Shown one piece after another: positions 12,717 through 26,706 of a DNA stretch of 64,000 bases; positions within the stretch are counted from its first letter, which is position 1; every line of letters starts with the position of its first letter. The translations under genes and the position numbers were made by a program. Origin of the DNA: Ahaetulla prasina (taxonomy: Eukaryota; Chordata; Lepidosauria; Squamata; Colubridae); NCBI RefSeq assembly GCF_028640845.1, contig NC_080548.1, positions 7,992,314-8,056,313 of the forward strand. Direction: 5' to 3'. The notes below the pieces were generated by a model, which saw nothing but the letters and a program-made list of their open reading frames with translations, searched no databases and had not been told where the DNA came from.

Positions 12717-14277
12717 CAAGTAAGGTTCTGCTGATGAGGAACTCAGGTGAGATTGCCAGAGGAGACTTTAATTTTTTTTTTTAAAGTTTAAAGTCTCTGC
12801 CCATCTCAGCTGAGGGATCCTCAAAGGTTTTTTTTTTTACTTTTAAAGGCATGTTTGACTGAAGCAAAACCGGCTTTTAAAAGTAAAAAACAAAAACCTC
12901 TGCAGATAGTGCGGCTCAGCAGAGGCGACGGGGCGGGGCCAGGGATTTTTGCTACCAGTCCTCCAAACCAGCAGCTGCCATCGCTACTGGATCGCGTGAG
13001 CCGGTCCGATCCGGGAGCATTTCACCCCTGCTTTGGAACAACCATGACCTGGATGACTGTGAATCACTAAAGACTTTTAAAAATACTTGGGTTTTGAGAA
13101 CATACTCTACCACACACTATCTAAATCCATTTTAGCCTAGTTTGATATGTTGAGTTAACACAATCCTTAGAAAATACTATTAGATATCCTGCAGTCTGGA
13201 AGAAACAATGGTTATCATCTGGAAATTCCAAAAATGAATGACTATCTCATAGCAACTTCAGTGGCTAACTTCCGGTTTCCATCTCCATATTGCATGCTGT
13301 TGCTTTTATTCTTGTCGCAGAGAACAATTATGCTGACCAGAAAAAAATGAAGCTTTCAAAGTATTCCCCTAACTTCATTTCCTGCATCAAACTGATTATT
13401 ATTGTTCCACATTGATTTTTTTTCTAATAAATCCACAAAACCAATAGGAAAACCAGAGAGAATCCCAGTTGCAGCAAAATATTCTGCTTAATTCACTAAG
13501 CTCAGAATAGGCTCCTACAAGCATCTACACATAACTGATAGAAAAAGCCTCTATTTATAGGCAACGGAGTATACAACCTGGAATAAAGTATTTAGACGAG
13601 TTTCATTACCTTAAGCTGGGGAGATCATATGTTTTACAGGAGGCAGACTGACTATTCTCATTCTTGCATAAATCACTGAAGATCTAGTATAATAGATGCT
13701 CTTTGGGTATTGTTTGTAATCTTGGCAAGGTAGCAAACACATTCATCTATTACTGACCTCATTCCTGTCTGGGAAAAGACACTTATTTGTGGCGTCTTTG
13801 TTTTCTATAGACAAGAGGTGGCTAAAATTGAGCACAAAAGCTGACAAGATAACTTGCTGTTTTAAAGAGAGACGAGAGAATATGAAATCAGTATTAGATG
13901 AGAATATAGTTTCACAAACGAAGGATTTCTTCAACATTCAGATGTTCACTAACTTGTGAGCGAGTAGTGGAACATCAGAAAGTAACATGAATAATTAAAT
14001 TAAGTGAAGTAAGACTCAACATACAACAAGGATTACCATAGCTGGTAGTTTTGTTTCTCAAAGTCCCTCCCAGTCCTCAATCCAAGGCTTAGATCAGATA
14101 TGGCAAGTATGGTTGCAATGCCCTGTTCATTCCTCCTCTTCCTAATAAGAGTCAATTTTGGGACCACAAATTCTAGACCCCCATTGGTCTTTTAATCCAA
14201 CCCACCTTTCATGGCGAAACAGGAGGTGGGACCATCAGGTTCAAATACTGATTTGAAATGTTCAAAAATAAAGGTCA

Positions 14278-16017
<1,740 letters not shown>

Positions 16018-16109
16018 TCAAACAGGGTATAGCTACTGTAGATACCATGAGTTAAGAAAATTCATCCCACTTTCCCAGTGTTTGAGTTATTTTTCCAGAA
16101 TATGATTTG

Positions 16110-16351
16110 ATTGTTTCTTAGTATGATTTTATTACTTATTGTACCATATGACTGTCACTGGGTGTTGTGCCTTGTGATTCTTGACGAGTGTATCTTGTCT
16201 TTTTATGTACACTGAGAGCATACGCACCAGAGACAAATTCCTTGTGTGTCCAATCACATGGCCAATAAAGAATTCTATTCTATTCTATTCTATTCTATTC
16301 TATTCTATTCTATTCTATTCTATTCTATTCTATTCTATTCTATTCTATTCT
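16110..16351 (+). mobile_element. LINE (CR1-like) 3' tail with (TTCTA)n microsatellite
   Basis: GTACACTGAGAGCATACGCA and CCAATAAAGAATTC lead directly into about 80 bp of TTCTA repeat (16271-16351). The same tail, reversed, is at 5966. The repeat appears to have grown out of the LINE 3' terminus. Confidence 0.7.
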
Positions 16352-16894
16352 AAACTGGTTCTTCACATAATGTGTCTGAAGTAGAATAATTTGAACTTGG
16401 TCATTTGTTCCTTGAGTAAGGATGCTGGGTTGGTTGGTTTGATGATCCACCAGTTTGTTTTCTTGGCCAATGTGTAGAGTCAAGTCTTAAGTATCATATT
16501 CTATCTGTATGATTTCAATACCTTGCCCCTTGGATGAACTTCAACACAAGCCAGCATTATTTGATGTCACTCTGATTTGCCTTACCTAATCTGAGTTTTT
16601 TTTCTCCCTGCCAAGCCTTCTTGGAGACCTTTTCTTCAAACCTGATTCATGGAAGACATCATCTGAGTCCCTGACTTGACTTCCAGAGATGCCAAGGACA
16701 GATTCAGTGCATTATGGCCCAGCTCTGAAGTCAAGTGAAGACTTTTCAGCAGCATTGGCCCAGAGGATATTCTCAGTGCAGGTATATGAAAAAGCTCCAC
16801 CTGTTCCTCCATCCCTCTTTTCTGTTGTTTATCTTATATGTATCTTATACGTATCAAAACATAGGATAGGAATAGACTATCAGTCATAGGACAG

Positions 16895-17541
16895 GAATGG
16901 ACTAGATCAGAACACAGACTCATTGGATTGGATGGGTCTCCTAGGGCAAGGGCAAGAATTTTCATACTACTCCAGAAAAGGCTATCCAACTTCCCCTTGA
17001 AAGCCTCTTGTGATGGAGCTTCCATGACTCCAGGAGGCAGGTTGTTCCATTGCTTAATACTCTCTGATGATCAGGAATTCCTCATTTTGAGTTTGGATCT
17101 CTCATTGTAAAGTTTCCACTCCTTAGTTCTTGTCCTTCACCCAGATAAGCCCACATTCTCAGCCCTGTTACACTCTTTCAAGTATTGCTATAATGCCTCA
17201 GCTACACTTTCTCTTCCTTAAGGCTAAACATACCTAATTCCATTAACCATTCTTAGTAGGTCGCAAGCCTTTCACCATCTATGTTGGTTTTTTCCTGAAC
17301 ACTTCCAAGTTCCTCAGTATTAATGTTGCCTTGGGATGAACAGAACTGGACACTGTATTCCATGGGTGGTGTGATTAATGTAGCTATTACTTCCTGTGAT
17401 CCCAATATTCTACCTCTGTTTTGATGCAGCTCAAGGTTGCATTGACTCTTTAGTATGGTATAATGCAGCACATGGTATCTGCAGCATACTAAATCTGCTT
17501 AATTTGTATTCTATCAGGACATCCTGATCTTTGTCCAAAGT
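16895..17541 (-). mobile_element. Old CR1 fragment
   Basis: TCCAACTTCCCCTTGAAAGC, TTGTTCCATTGCTTAATA and GAACTGGACACTGTATTCCA are diverged CR1-type phrases, here reverse complemented. A solo LTR interrupts its right end. Confidence 0.55.
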
Positions 17542-17804
17542 TGTTGTGTCTTGTCCGCTCTCACCGCAGCCGGGGTCTGCTTATCTGCTCCCGAACACGG
17601 AGGAATGTATGCCTCCCGGCCCCAGTTCTGGCTCCATGCCCAGGCAGTCTCTGAGTCAGGCAAAGTCGAACTTATCTTGCTGAAGTCACTTACTGGTCTC
17701 CTGCCTGCTCTGAGGACTTTGCTAGGACTTTGGGCAGAGCTGCAGAGGCAAGCCTGATTCGGATTTCCCTGACCCGGCCGTCAGCGGAGGAGTGGGACAC
17801 GACA
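17542..17804 (+). mobile_element. Solo LTR, family A, internally deleted
   Basis: The 263-bp LTR runs from TGTTGTGTCTTGTCC to GTGGGACACGACA, flanked by a perfect 5-bp duplication AAAGT at 17537-17541 and 17805-17809. Compared with the 575-bp copy at 24808 it lacks about 312 bp, from the minisatellite-like units through the TATA region. No internal viral region is present. Confidence 0.88.
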
Positions 17805-18794
17805 AAAGTATTGCTATCGATGGCAATGCTTCTAGCTCCAAACTTGCTTTTTCTTTTTCTATTTTTTTTTTTGGATGAGGACCAACGTTTAGGTTTTTAA
17901 GAACACTTTGAACCTTGAACTTCTGAGTCCTTTGGACTAAGGAGCTGAAAAATGGTACTAAACGAATGAATGTAAGTGGTGATATAAAGGATTTTTCACT
18001 AAATAGGCTTTCTGACTTTTTTTTAGCACTCAAAAATCTAATGCAGATGAGTTAAGGCAGGAGAAATGAAATAGAATATTTCTGAGTTCCTAAAAACAGC
18101 CTCCAGAAAGAGAAGGAAAAGAAAGCTTTTTAAGAGGCACTTTGTTGATATGTCAAGCAAGCCCCAAAGCAAATATATATATGTATAACATCTCTTTTTA
18201 TAAGCTTCATTTTGTTCTGCTCCTGGAAATGGCCAGTTGAGTAACTAGTCCCTCCATTATCCTTATATTTCTATATGGGAACTAAGCTCTGAAAGTTGAT
18301 TAATTCCACAGCACTTTGCCCTGGAGAACTCTTAACAGTTTGGTATCAAAATGTTATTGTTATAAAGTGCCAGCTATGCAGGTGCCTTAGCAGCATGAAA
18401 TTTGTCTTGATATGGGGAATGTATAAAGCTGCTACATTGATTTAGTCTGTTGATCTACCTAACCCATGAATACGGTAACCGTGAACAGCGCAAGGCAAAA
18501 ATCTCTTCTATTCTGTCTACTGGACAACTCACTAAATTTACTGGAGAGATTTTCTGCATAGAAAAACCATGGAAGGAATGAAGACTTCATATAATGTAAC
18601 ATTTTTAGCAGGATGGGAATGGTTCTCCATCATATTATTTTTCAGAGTTTCAAGTTTTCTTGATTTTTATCAAACAAACCATTCTGAATATACTGTGTTT
18701 TCTATCTGGCCTTGACTTTGTTGTTTACCAACCTGTATGTTCATTAAACTATGATCTCTAGTTGATTATTGCACCATAATATTACCTTCCATTG

Positions 18795-19640
18795 AAGAAT
18801 TATAGAAGGTAAGAGGTAGAAGGGATCTTGAAGATCATCTCATCCACCCTTAACTTCATTTGATGAATCTACAGCATTCCTGTTACCTTGCCTCTGCTTA
18901 CACACCTCCAGTGACAGTAAACCCACCATCTCCTGAAGAATCATTATTAATAATAATTTTCCCCCTGATGTTTACCTGAAATCTATTTCTTATGTTTTCT
19001 CCTCTTGTCCTATCTTCTGAAACAACTGAACTATTCTGCCTCATCTTTTACATTATGGCAATTCAGATATTGGACAACCTCCTAATATTTTTGTCCTCCT
19101 AATATTTTTTTTTTCCCAAGCTAAATCACCTTCAACTGTTTCTTGTAAGGTTTTTCTTTCTTTCCAGGCCTCTTATCATCTTTGTTGAGAAGGGCACCGC
19201 TAATTTGTTGATGTTCTTCAAAAATGTGGCCAGAATTGGTTATACTATTTTCAATATACTATAGTTTTTGAACAATGTAGACTAGAGAACAATGACTTCT
19301 TTTGGTCTTGACATTATGTTTGTTGCAGCCTAGGGTTGTATTTCCTTTTTCTTTATATTTGTTGGCTCATGTTCAGTTCTTGATCTCCAAAAACATCAAA
19401 GTTTTATATGTATTGTTTCCCAGAATGTCTGCCTACACCACCACCCCATCCCATAATCATACCTGTGATTTTTCTTACTCAAATGTAGGACTTTTCATTT
19501 AACCTTGATGGTTTCTGCTCAGCTTGTCAATGACCTCCTGAATCTTGATACTGTTCTCTATGGTGTTTATTATCACTGCATCTTTCTGTTGTTATTTTCT
19601 AACCCCTCATCCATGGCATATGTTGAATTGCATAAGCCCT
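18795..19640 (-). mobile_element. Degenerate CR1-like fragment
   Basis: AGAAGGGATCTTGAAGATCA and CAGGCCTCTTATCATCTTTG are diverged CR1-type phrases in the same orientation as those at 9325. It is heavily mutated, so the limits are approximate. Confidence 0.45.
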
Positions 19641-20219
19641 AGAATGGTATATTTCACCCCTGTTTGATGGAGAGCCATTGATACACACTTCTGATTGTTT
19701 GCTCAGTCAGCTTTTCTCCATCTAGTAGTAGCACAGTGTAGCTGACTTTGTTCTCTTATTTATGAGAATCTCTTAAGAAACTTTATTGAATGTTTTGCAG
19801 AAATCAATTAACTGGAAGATGATGGCAGAACTGTGGGCTTAAAAATAAAGCTTTCCTTCAATATGGCAGAATCCCAATTAAAATGCATTAAAATCACTGC
19901 TCTATTATTTAGCCCATGATGGAAGCTTCAGGAATTAAATCCTGCACCACTAATTCTACATTTAAATATGTTGTGTCTCCAAATTCAGAATACTTCCCCC
20001 ATGTAACGCATGTGTACAGTCCCTATGCAAATGAATATATCATACACCCTGATGATCTTCTCTGGTGGAACAAAAAAAGGACACTGCTGTTGTTTTTTCC
20101 ACTATGGGACTTCCTTCAGAAGCTGGCTGGTGGGGCATAACAAGGACCATCTGTTCTGATGGTTTCAGCCTGAGCTCTGGCTGTGGTGGGAATATAGTTA
20201 CTTACTTACTTATATATAC

Positions 20220-20668
20220 TTACGGGACTGCCTGCTGCTACCAAGTACCTCTCACCGACCCGTCCGCTCTCACAGAGAGGGACTCTTCAGGGTGCCGTCG
20301 GCTAGGCAGTGCCGTCTGGCGACACCCAGGGGAAGGGCCTTCTCTGTGGGGGCTCCCACCCTCTGGAACGAACTCCCTCCAGGACTTCGTCAACTTCCGG
20401 ACCTCCGAACCTTTCGTCGCGAGCTCAAAACACACCTATTTATTTGCGCGGGGCTGGGTTAGTTTTTAAATTTATTGGTTTTAATGGGGTTCTTAGTATT
20501 TATATTGTTTTTTATCAATCTGGCTATTGAATAAGTTTTTTTATGTCTGATTTTAAATTGTATTTATATGTTTGTTTTTAATTTGCCTGTGAACCGCCCT
20601 GAGTCCCTAGGGAGATAGGGCGGTATATAAATCTGAAAAATAAAATAAAATAAATAAAATAAATAGTG
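20220..20668 (+). mobile_element. CR1 3' end, 5'-truncated
   Basis: It matches the 3' part of the long CR1 copy at 26707: CTCTCACCGACCCG, CCCTCTGGAACGAACTCCCT and the final CCGCCCTGAGTCC hairpin with a (TAAAA)n tail. One frame still reads LWNEL-like peptides, with breaks. Confidence 0.88.
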
Positions 20669-20920
20669 CATAGACTATATAAAGCAGCTTTGGCCACCAG
20701 GGCTGCAGTTTTACTGATTCAACATGTGAAATTGTTGAGGTGCCTGACTCATTGTCACATGGATTCTTTTCTACCTCCTGACCCGAATTCTACATCCTGC
20801 CCTGATCATCACTCGATGGGGAGAGATTATGGCATGTGGGATAGAGGATATGGTTTCTTCTCCAATTTCTTCATAAAATTACCTCTGCCAGAAAAGGGCC
20901 TTTGGAGAAGGACGATAACT

Positions 20921-21475
20921 CACAGAATAACAGAGTTGGAAGGGACCTGGAGATCATCTAGTCCATTGGTTCTCAACCTTTATAGTGCTGCGACCCCTTT
21001 AATACAATTCCCCACGATGTGGTGACCCCAACCATAAAATTATTTTCGTTTTGAATTTATCGCGCCTGAAGCCGTCTTGGCTAGCAATCTGAAGTGCTTG
21101 CGATTGCCTTGAGGACGGAGACATTAAAGCAGAGACTCCTCCCCTATTAAGTTTATTGCACCTGAAGCCAGATTAGGCTAGCGATTGGGAGTGATTGCAG
21201 CTGGCTCGAGAGGGAGACATCAGAGCAAAGATTTCTCTCTTTTTTAATTCATCGTGCCTGAAGCCGAATTCGGCTAGCAATTTGAAGAGCCTGCAGCTGG
21301 CTTGTGGAGTCAACCATTGGAGCGCGATTCTTCGACTCGCAAGTATACTTCCCATATTTCCGATGGTCTTAGGCGACCCCTGGCAAATCGTCATTCGACC
21401 CCCAACGGGGTCCCGACCCACAGGTTGAGAACCACTGATCTAGTCCAACCCTCTGCTTGAACAGGAGACAGTCTA
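20921..21475 (-). mobile_element. SINE/CR1 tail split by a hAT element
   Basis: GTTGGAAGGGACCTGGAGAT, then CTAGTCCAACCCTCTGC after the insertion, are one short CR1-type tail like that at 61421. The insert is the 474-bp element at 20964-21437. Confidence 0.65.
20964..21437 (+). mobile_element. hAT non-autonomous element, 474 bp, copy 1
   Basis: It begins CATTGGTTCTCAACC and ends GGTTGAGAACCACTG, with a perfect duplication ATCTAGTC at 20956-20963 and 21438-21445. The interior repeats the motif CCTGAAGCCG...GGCTAGC three times. Copy 2 at 33900 is in the opposite orientation. Confidence 0.9.
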
Positions 21476-21476
21476 C

Positions 21477-21610
21477 CAGTGATGGCGAATCTTTTAGGCA
21501 CAGAGTACCCAAACTGGAAGGCATGTGCGCTTGTGCACACCAGAAACCCGTCAACCAGCTGGATGAGCTGGGGCGACAGTGTGTGTGCCCACAGAGCGTG
21601 CCTAACCATT
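21477..21610 (+). mobile_element. hAT terminal fragment (CAGTGATGGCGAA)
   Basis: It starts CAGTGATGGCGAATC, a terminus common in vertebrate hAT elements. The opposite end is not found. Confidence 0.5.
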
Positions 21611-21619
21611 ACATTAATA

Positions 21620-21680
21620 CAGGGGTGGGCAACTATGGCAACTTTACAACTTGTAGACTGAGCCACTACTCTAATGCTTG
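21620..21680 (+). mobile_element. hAT terminal fragment (CAGGGGTGGGCAAC)
   Basis: Only one end is present, CAGGGGTGGGCAACTATGGC, resembling the arm of the palindromic MITE family. Confidence 0.45.
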
Positions 21681-22850
21681 CAAAATCTTTTTAAAAGGGG
21701 AGGGTTCAGAGGCCAATTCTAAAGAAGATTTAACTCTCCCACCCGCACTTCCTGTCTTCAATTACTCCACAAATCCTTTAGCCTAAGGCCATGAAAAACT
21801 AATGCCAATCAGTATAGCTAGTAATGAAAGGATTGGTTTTATGACCAGACAAGATAAATCTTTAAACAGCATCCATAGTTCAATAGCAGAGAAAATGCAC
21901 GAAACCTTAGATCAATGTCTAGCATCTCTAATTAACTAGCTCTATCTTTTGTGTCCACCTGGTAAATCTCAGAAATAAATCTTGAGGGGATGGAAAAGCA
22001 TAGTTTGAATTTTAATTCAGGGAAGAAGTATTTGCTAACAGGGAGACAACCATTGCATATAATCATTACACAATAGTGTACGTATTGACAAAAACATTAA
22101 GTGATCTTTGAAAAATCAATAACCTTTTTTTTTTTAAAAAAAAGCAAGATTGGCCATTATACACAAGGAAAGATGTTTTATGATCTGTTCCAAGCTCCAT
22201 AATTTTAAAAATAAGGTTCCTTTAAAGGACTATACGGATCAACAAAAGTACAATTTGCAAACCACAGGAAATAATAGCACTATCATTTGAAAGTTTTCAG
22301 ACAAACTCAAACAGGTTAGAGAAAAATTGTGAAGAATATTCTTTCTACTCTGGTATATTAAGGAGGGATTAAAGTCCTTGAAAGCCTGTTTTGTAGCCAA
22401 CAACAAATGGCTACAAAGACACTAATCTTCCATAATGAATGTAGCAATTTTATCCAGATGTTGTTGGCAGCATTATTCTCTCAATCTCAGAAATTCGAAC
22501 ATTACAATGCCCTCCCTTCCAATGCCAGAGAAAATGCCCTCCCTCTATTGAACAGTGTTCAGATGTTGGTAAGAAGTGCAGAAGATTTGGGGTGTGGGTT
22601 TTTCTCCTTACAATTTTCTGCTATTTGATCCTGAACACGCTATACCTGGAATCCTGCACCCAGTTCTGAGTATTTCGCTTTTTCTTTTCAGGAATACTGG
22701 AGCAGGTCAAGGGAAGGACAGTGAGTATGAACAAGAGATCAGAGCCTAATTTCTACATCGGGGAGTTAAAGAGAATAGGTATATTCACCTTTGGGAAAAG
22801 AAACTAAGAAGAAATATGGCACCGTTTTGGAAAAACCTGAAGGGATATAC

Positions 22851-23283
22851 CAGGGATAAAATGCTACTGGTTCGGTCCTGTTTGTCCAAACTGATAGTAA
22901 AAAATGCTACTGGTTCGCTGAACCGGTAGTAAAAAAATATTAAAAAACGATCAGCTGAGGGACACGCGATCATCAAAACTTTTTTTTTTTACTTTTTATG
23001 CATTTTTTTACTACCGGTTCTCCGGAACTGGTAGTAAACCAGTAGTTTAAAAGTGCTTTAAAAAGTTTTTTAAAAAAAGTTCTGATGATTGTGCACCATA
23101 GCTGATTTCCCCCCCTCATTGTTCTACTTACCTTCCCAAGCCTCCTTTTGGCACGTACTGCGCATGTGCGCCCAGTGCACATTTGATGTGAACTGCACAT
23201 GCATGTGCATAGTGTGTGCCTGGTGCGCAGCACGCATGTACGACCAGCGAACCGGTAGCAAACTGTTTCAGATTTCATCACTG
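22851..23283 (+). mobile_element. hAT-like MITE of the CAGTGGTGAAAT group
   Basis: The 433-bp element starts CAGGGATAAAATGC and ends CAGATTTCATCACTG. Flanks GGATATAC and GGATGCAC match at 6 of 8. It carries repeated ACTACCGGTTC / GAACCGGTAGTA phrases and a CA/TG-rich part with GCACATG-type units like the copy at 53258. Confidence 0.75.
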
Positions 23284-23762
23284 GGATGCACTATAGAAGG
23301 CAGCCAAGACATTATTATTATAAAGTCTTGAGCATGAAATAAAATATTTAAATTACAAGATGGCAGATTTCAATACCAATTGCAGATTCAGAAATACCAG
23401 TTACCAAGGAAAGTGGTAGACTCTCATTCAATGGATGACTTCAACTTGAAGTTAGAGAGTCATTTATTTGGGACACTGGATTTGGGAAGTTGGATTCCTG
23501 TACTAATCTGGGATTTAGGTTTAATGGCCTCCTCCAATAGTAACACTTTGTGGATTAATTTCTAGGTTCTGTAGTTAGTTGGTTTAAATCCAAATTGTTC
23601 TAGATCCCACTTCTCTAAGAATTTAGCAGTCACTGATTGCATATCCCATCCCTTTTTTCCAGTTGTTGGATTTATTTAATTTGGGATCCATCAGACGTGG
23701 GACACGGCACATTTTCCATTTCCAGAATGACTGCAGCTCAGCACACACAATCTAAACAATCA

Positions 23763-23939
<177 letters not shown>

Positions 23940-24060
23940 TCAGAGCAGAGGGCATATTTTAGAGTGCTAGTAGAGGATCCTGTTCATGCTGACTGGGAAA
24001 TTCTGGGAGTGAAGTTCAGACATCTTCAGATCGCCCAAGTTGAGATACATTGCTTGAGAT

Positions 24061-24194
24061 CAGGGGTGTCAAACTCACATCATCACGGCGGCGTCACATG
24101 ACGTGTTGGGACTTTTTTCCACGTCGCTAAACCAGGCGTGGGCATGGCCAGTGCATGATGCATCCGGTCTGCAGGCTGGAGTTTGACAGCCCTG
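24061..24194 (+). mobile_element. hAT-like element starting CAGGGGTGTCAAAC
   Basis: The 134-bp element ends GTTTGACAGCCCTG. Flanks CTTGAGAT and CTCTAGAT match at 6 of 8, so it is an older insertion. Confidence 0.7.
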
Positions 24195-24807
24195 CTCTAG
24201 ATGAATTTTAAAAGTATGAACAATTCATATAACTGAAAGCTTTGTCAATCCGCGCAAGCAAAAATAACTGGGAAGCAGAAGAAAATACCACCTGGTGAAA
24301 TCTGACACCAAGTCTCAGGTAGGAGGAGTTCTTTCCCTAGGAGCTAAAAGGCAAATCAGCCCCGAATCCCTAATATGCAGAAAGAGGCCCAGAAGGAACC
24401 CTCCCTAATACGATATGTTTGATAGTGCTTTAGTCTGGCAAGAATCCTGTCTATAGGCATAAAGAAACTAGATTCTTCTGCATAGGCTTGAGCAGTAAAC
24501 CTTTCTGAATTGCAGTTTAATGTATGGCCCTGATCCTTTGTGTCTGAGAGAGGAGGGTAACAATAGAAAACCAGTCTGAGTAACTCACTGTGTCATTCCT
24601 GGTTCCTTGCGCCTAATATACCATGTCTTCTTTTATATACCACTTACACTTTTCAGATATGTCACTTGCCTCTTCTTATACCACATTGTAGTCATGCATT
24701 TTGCTGGCAGCTTCCCTTACGGAGCAGTATTTGTTATGATTAGTCACCCTTATGTTCCTTGTCTACCTAGCAGTCTCTGTCTTTCTTGTTCACCCATATT
24801 GACAAGA

Positions 24808-25382
24808 TGTTGTGTCTTGTCCGCTCTCACCGCAGCCGGGGTCTGCTTATCTGCTCCCGAACACGGAGGAATGTATGCCTCCTGGCCCCAGTTCTGGCTC
24901 CATGCCCAGACAAGCTGCAGAGGAGGGGGCACCTCCCGGTCCCAGCCCTGGCTCCATGCCCAAGCAGGCTGCAGAGGAGGGAGCATCCCCTGGCCCCAGC
25001 CCTGGCTCCATGCCCAGGCAAACGGAGCAGCTAGACCCCTCCCCCTCCTCCACAGCATGTGAGCCTGAGGAAAGTTTACTTCCAGCAACAGCTGATTGGA
25101 GTGACCCTCGCATCAGAAGATTGGATAGGCGGAGGCAACAGAAGGAAGGGAGGGGCAGGCCTTAATGAGTGCTGAGTCATGGAGCCACACCCCATGGCCT
25201 ATATAAAGGATCTGCTTTCTGGCAGTCTCTGAGTCAGGCAAAGTCGAACTTATCTTGCTGAAGTCACTTACTGGTCTCCTGCCTGCTCTGAGGACTTTGC
25301 TAGGACTTTGGGCAGAGCTGCAGAGGCAAGCCTGATTCGGATTTCCCTGACCCGGCCGTCAGCGGAGGAGTGGGACACGACA
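24808..25382 (+). mobile_element. Solo LTR, family A, full length
   Basis: The 575-bp LTR runs from TGTTGTGTCTTGTCC to GGGACACGACA with near-identical 5-bp flanks, CAAGA (24803-24807) and CAAGG (25383-25387). It contains three imperfect units of about 60 bp around CTGGCTCCATGCCCA (about 24890-25020) and a TATA-like box CCTATATAAAGG near 25198-25210. No gag, pol or env region adjoins it. The proline-rich open frames in it are not supported as genes. Confidence 0.85.
25198..25210 (+). promoter_or_regulatory. TATA-like box of the LTR
   Basis: CCTATATAAAGG lies about 170 bp before the LTR 3' end, a usual position for an LTR core promoter. Activity is unknown. Confidence 0.5.
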
Positions 25383-26002
25383 CAAGGCTCTCCTTCATCT
25401 TGCAGGAATTTTCTTTTATTCAGTGCTTCACAGTTTCTTGTAAGCCAAGCAAGGAATTAGATAGATGCAAAGGAATACTAGGAACAGCATGACACTGGTG
25501 TTTATACTCTGCCACTGCACACAGATGACTAGCATGGCTATAATGAGACAAACAGCACCCCACCATATCCAATATTTGTGGCTGGTTGTCTGAAGCTAAA
25601 TTACACTAAGGCTATATATTCTCCCTCCCTCCCTCTCTCTTCCTATCTCACAATAATCTCATCCAACAATTTAGACATGTTATGGATCATGTGGCATGAA
25701 GACAAATATCTAATTAAATTGTGTGAAAATATTGACACATTAATACAATTTCCATTTTGTCACCTGAAGATTTTATGACTTTGTGAATTTTGGGAAATGA
25801 CAGCGAGTGGGAGGCAGGAGCATCCAGTTTGTCCATCCCAGACTTCCCTTGATCCCTGTCTTCTTTCAAGTTGATTAAAGAACTGATTTTAGATGCTCAA
25901 CTAAAGAACAGCAGTGGCAGTGCAAAGTCTGGTTTTCTGCCATTACCCTGCTTGGTTGAACACAAATGATCAGGAATATGCATTAAGCTGCAATTCAGAA
26001 TA

Positions 26003-26200
26003 GCAATAGCAAGAGCATTTAGATTTATATACCGCTTCCTAGTGCTTTTACAGCCCTCTCTAAGCAGTTTACAGAGTCAGTATATTGCCCCCAAAAGTCT
26101 GGGTCCTCATTTTACCCACCTCGGAAGGATGGAAGGCTGAGTCAACCTTGAGCCGGTGAGATTTGATCTGCTGAACTGCAGCTAGCAGTCTGAATCTGAA
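26003..26200 (-). mobile_element. tRNA-derived SINE, diverged
   Basis: Reverse complement of the SINE group at 4275 and 63465. It shares GTCTGGGTCCTCATTTTACC and GGATGGAAGGCTGAGTCAAC. The tRNA-like head is eroded. Confidence 0.65.
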
Positions 26201-26540
26201 TCAGTGCCAGATAGAGGTCAATGGAATTCAAAAGGGGCTGGAGTTCAACCATTTGTGGCAATGTAAGGACTCTAAGCTGATGACATGTTTAATTCTGCCT
26301 CCAGCTCTGCCTGCTCTTCTCCTACAGCTCTGGATAGTGGTTTCTTTCTCTTGAGAAAACCACTTTTCAAGCCACCTCTGGTTTCAACCCTAAATACCCT
26401 GACCTCAATATTGATTGATTTGATTTGACTTACGTGGCTGCCCATCTCACTTATGTGACTCTGGGCAGCTTAAAATAATTATTTATTGAACACAAATACC
26501 TGATAGGTAAGTAATCAAAGCCCTTTCTATGGTACCGTCA

Positions 26541-26681
<141 letters not shown>

Positions 26682-26706
26682 TTAATGATGATAGTAACAA
26701 TTACTA

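Larger units (their letters stand above)
11936..13030 (+). mobile_element. Composite hAT-like element, 1,095 bp
   Basis: It starts CAGGGGTGAAATC and ends GCATTTCACCCCTG, with a perfect 8-bp duplication CTTTGGAA at 11928-11935 and 13031-13038. The left part shares TCTGTGGGCGTGGCTTGG with the MITE group. The interior holds AC-rich repeats, a long (TTTTA)n tract, a 42-bp palindrome and a GC-rich right end. No transposase frame is visible. Confidence 0.85.

Noticed and set aside
24607..25165. Overlapping proline-, serine- and cysteine-rich open frames on both strands
   Set aside because: They lie on the solo LTR and its internal 60-bp units. No splice, start or family evidence supports a protein.
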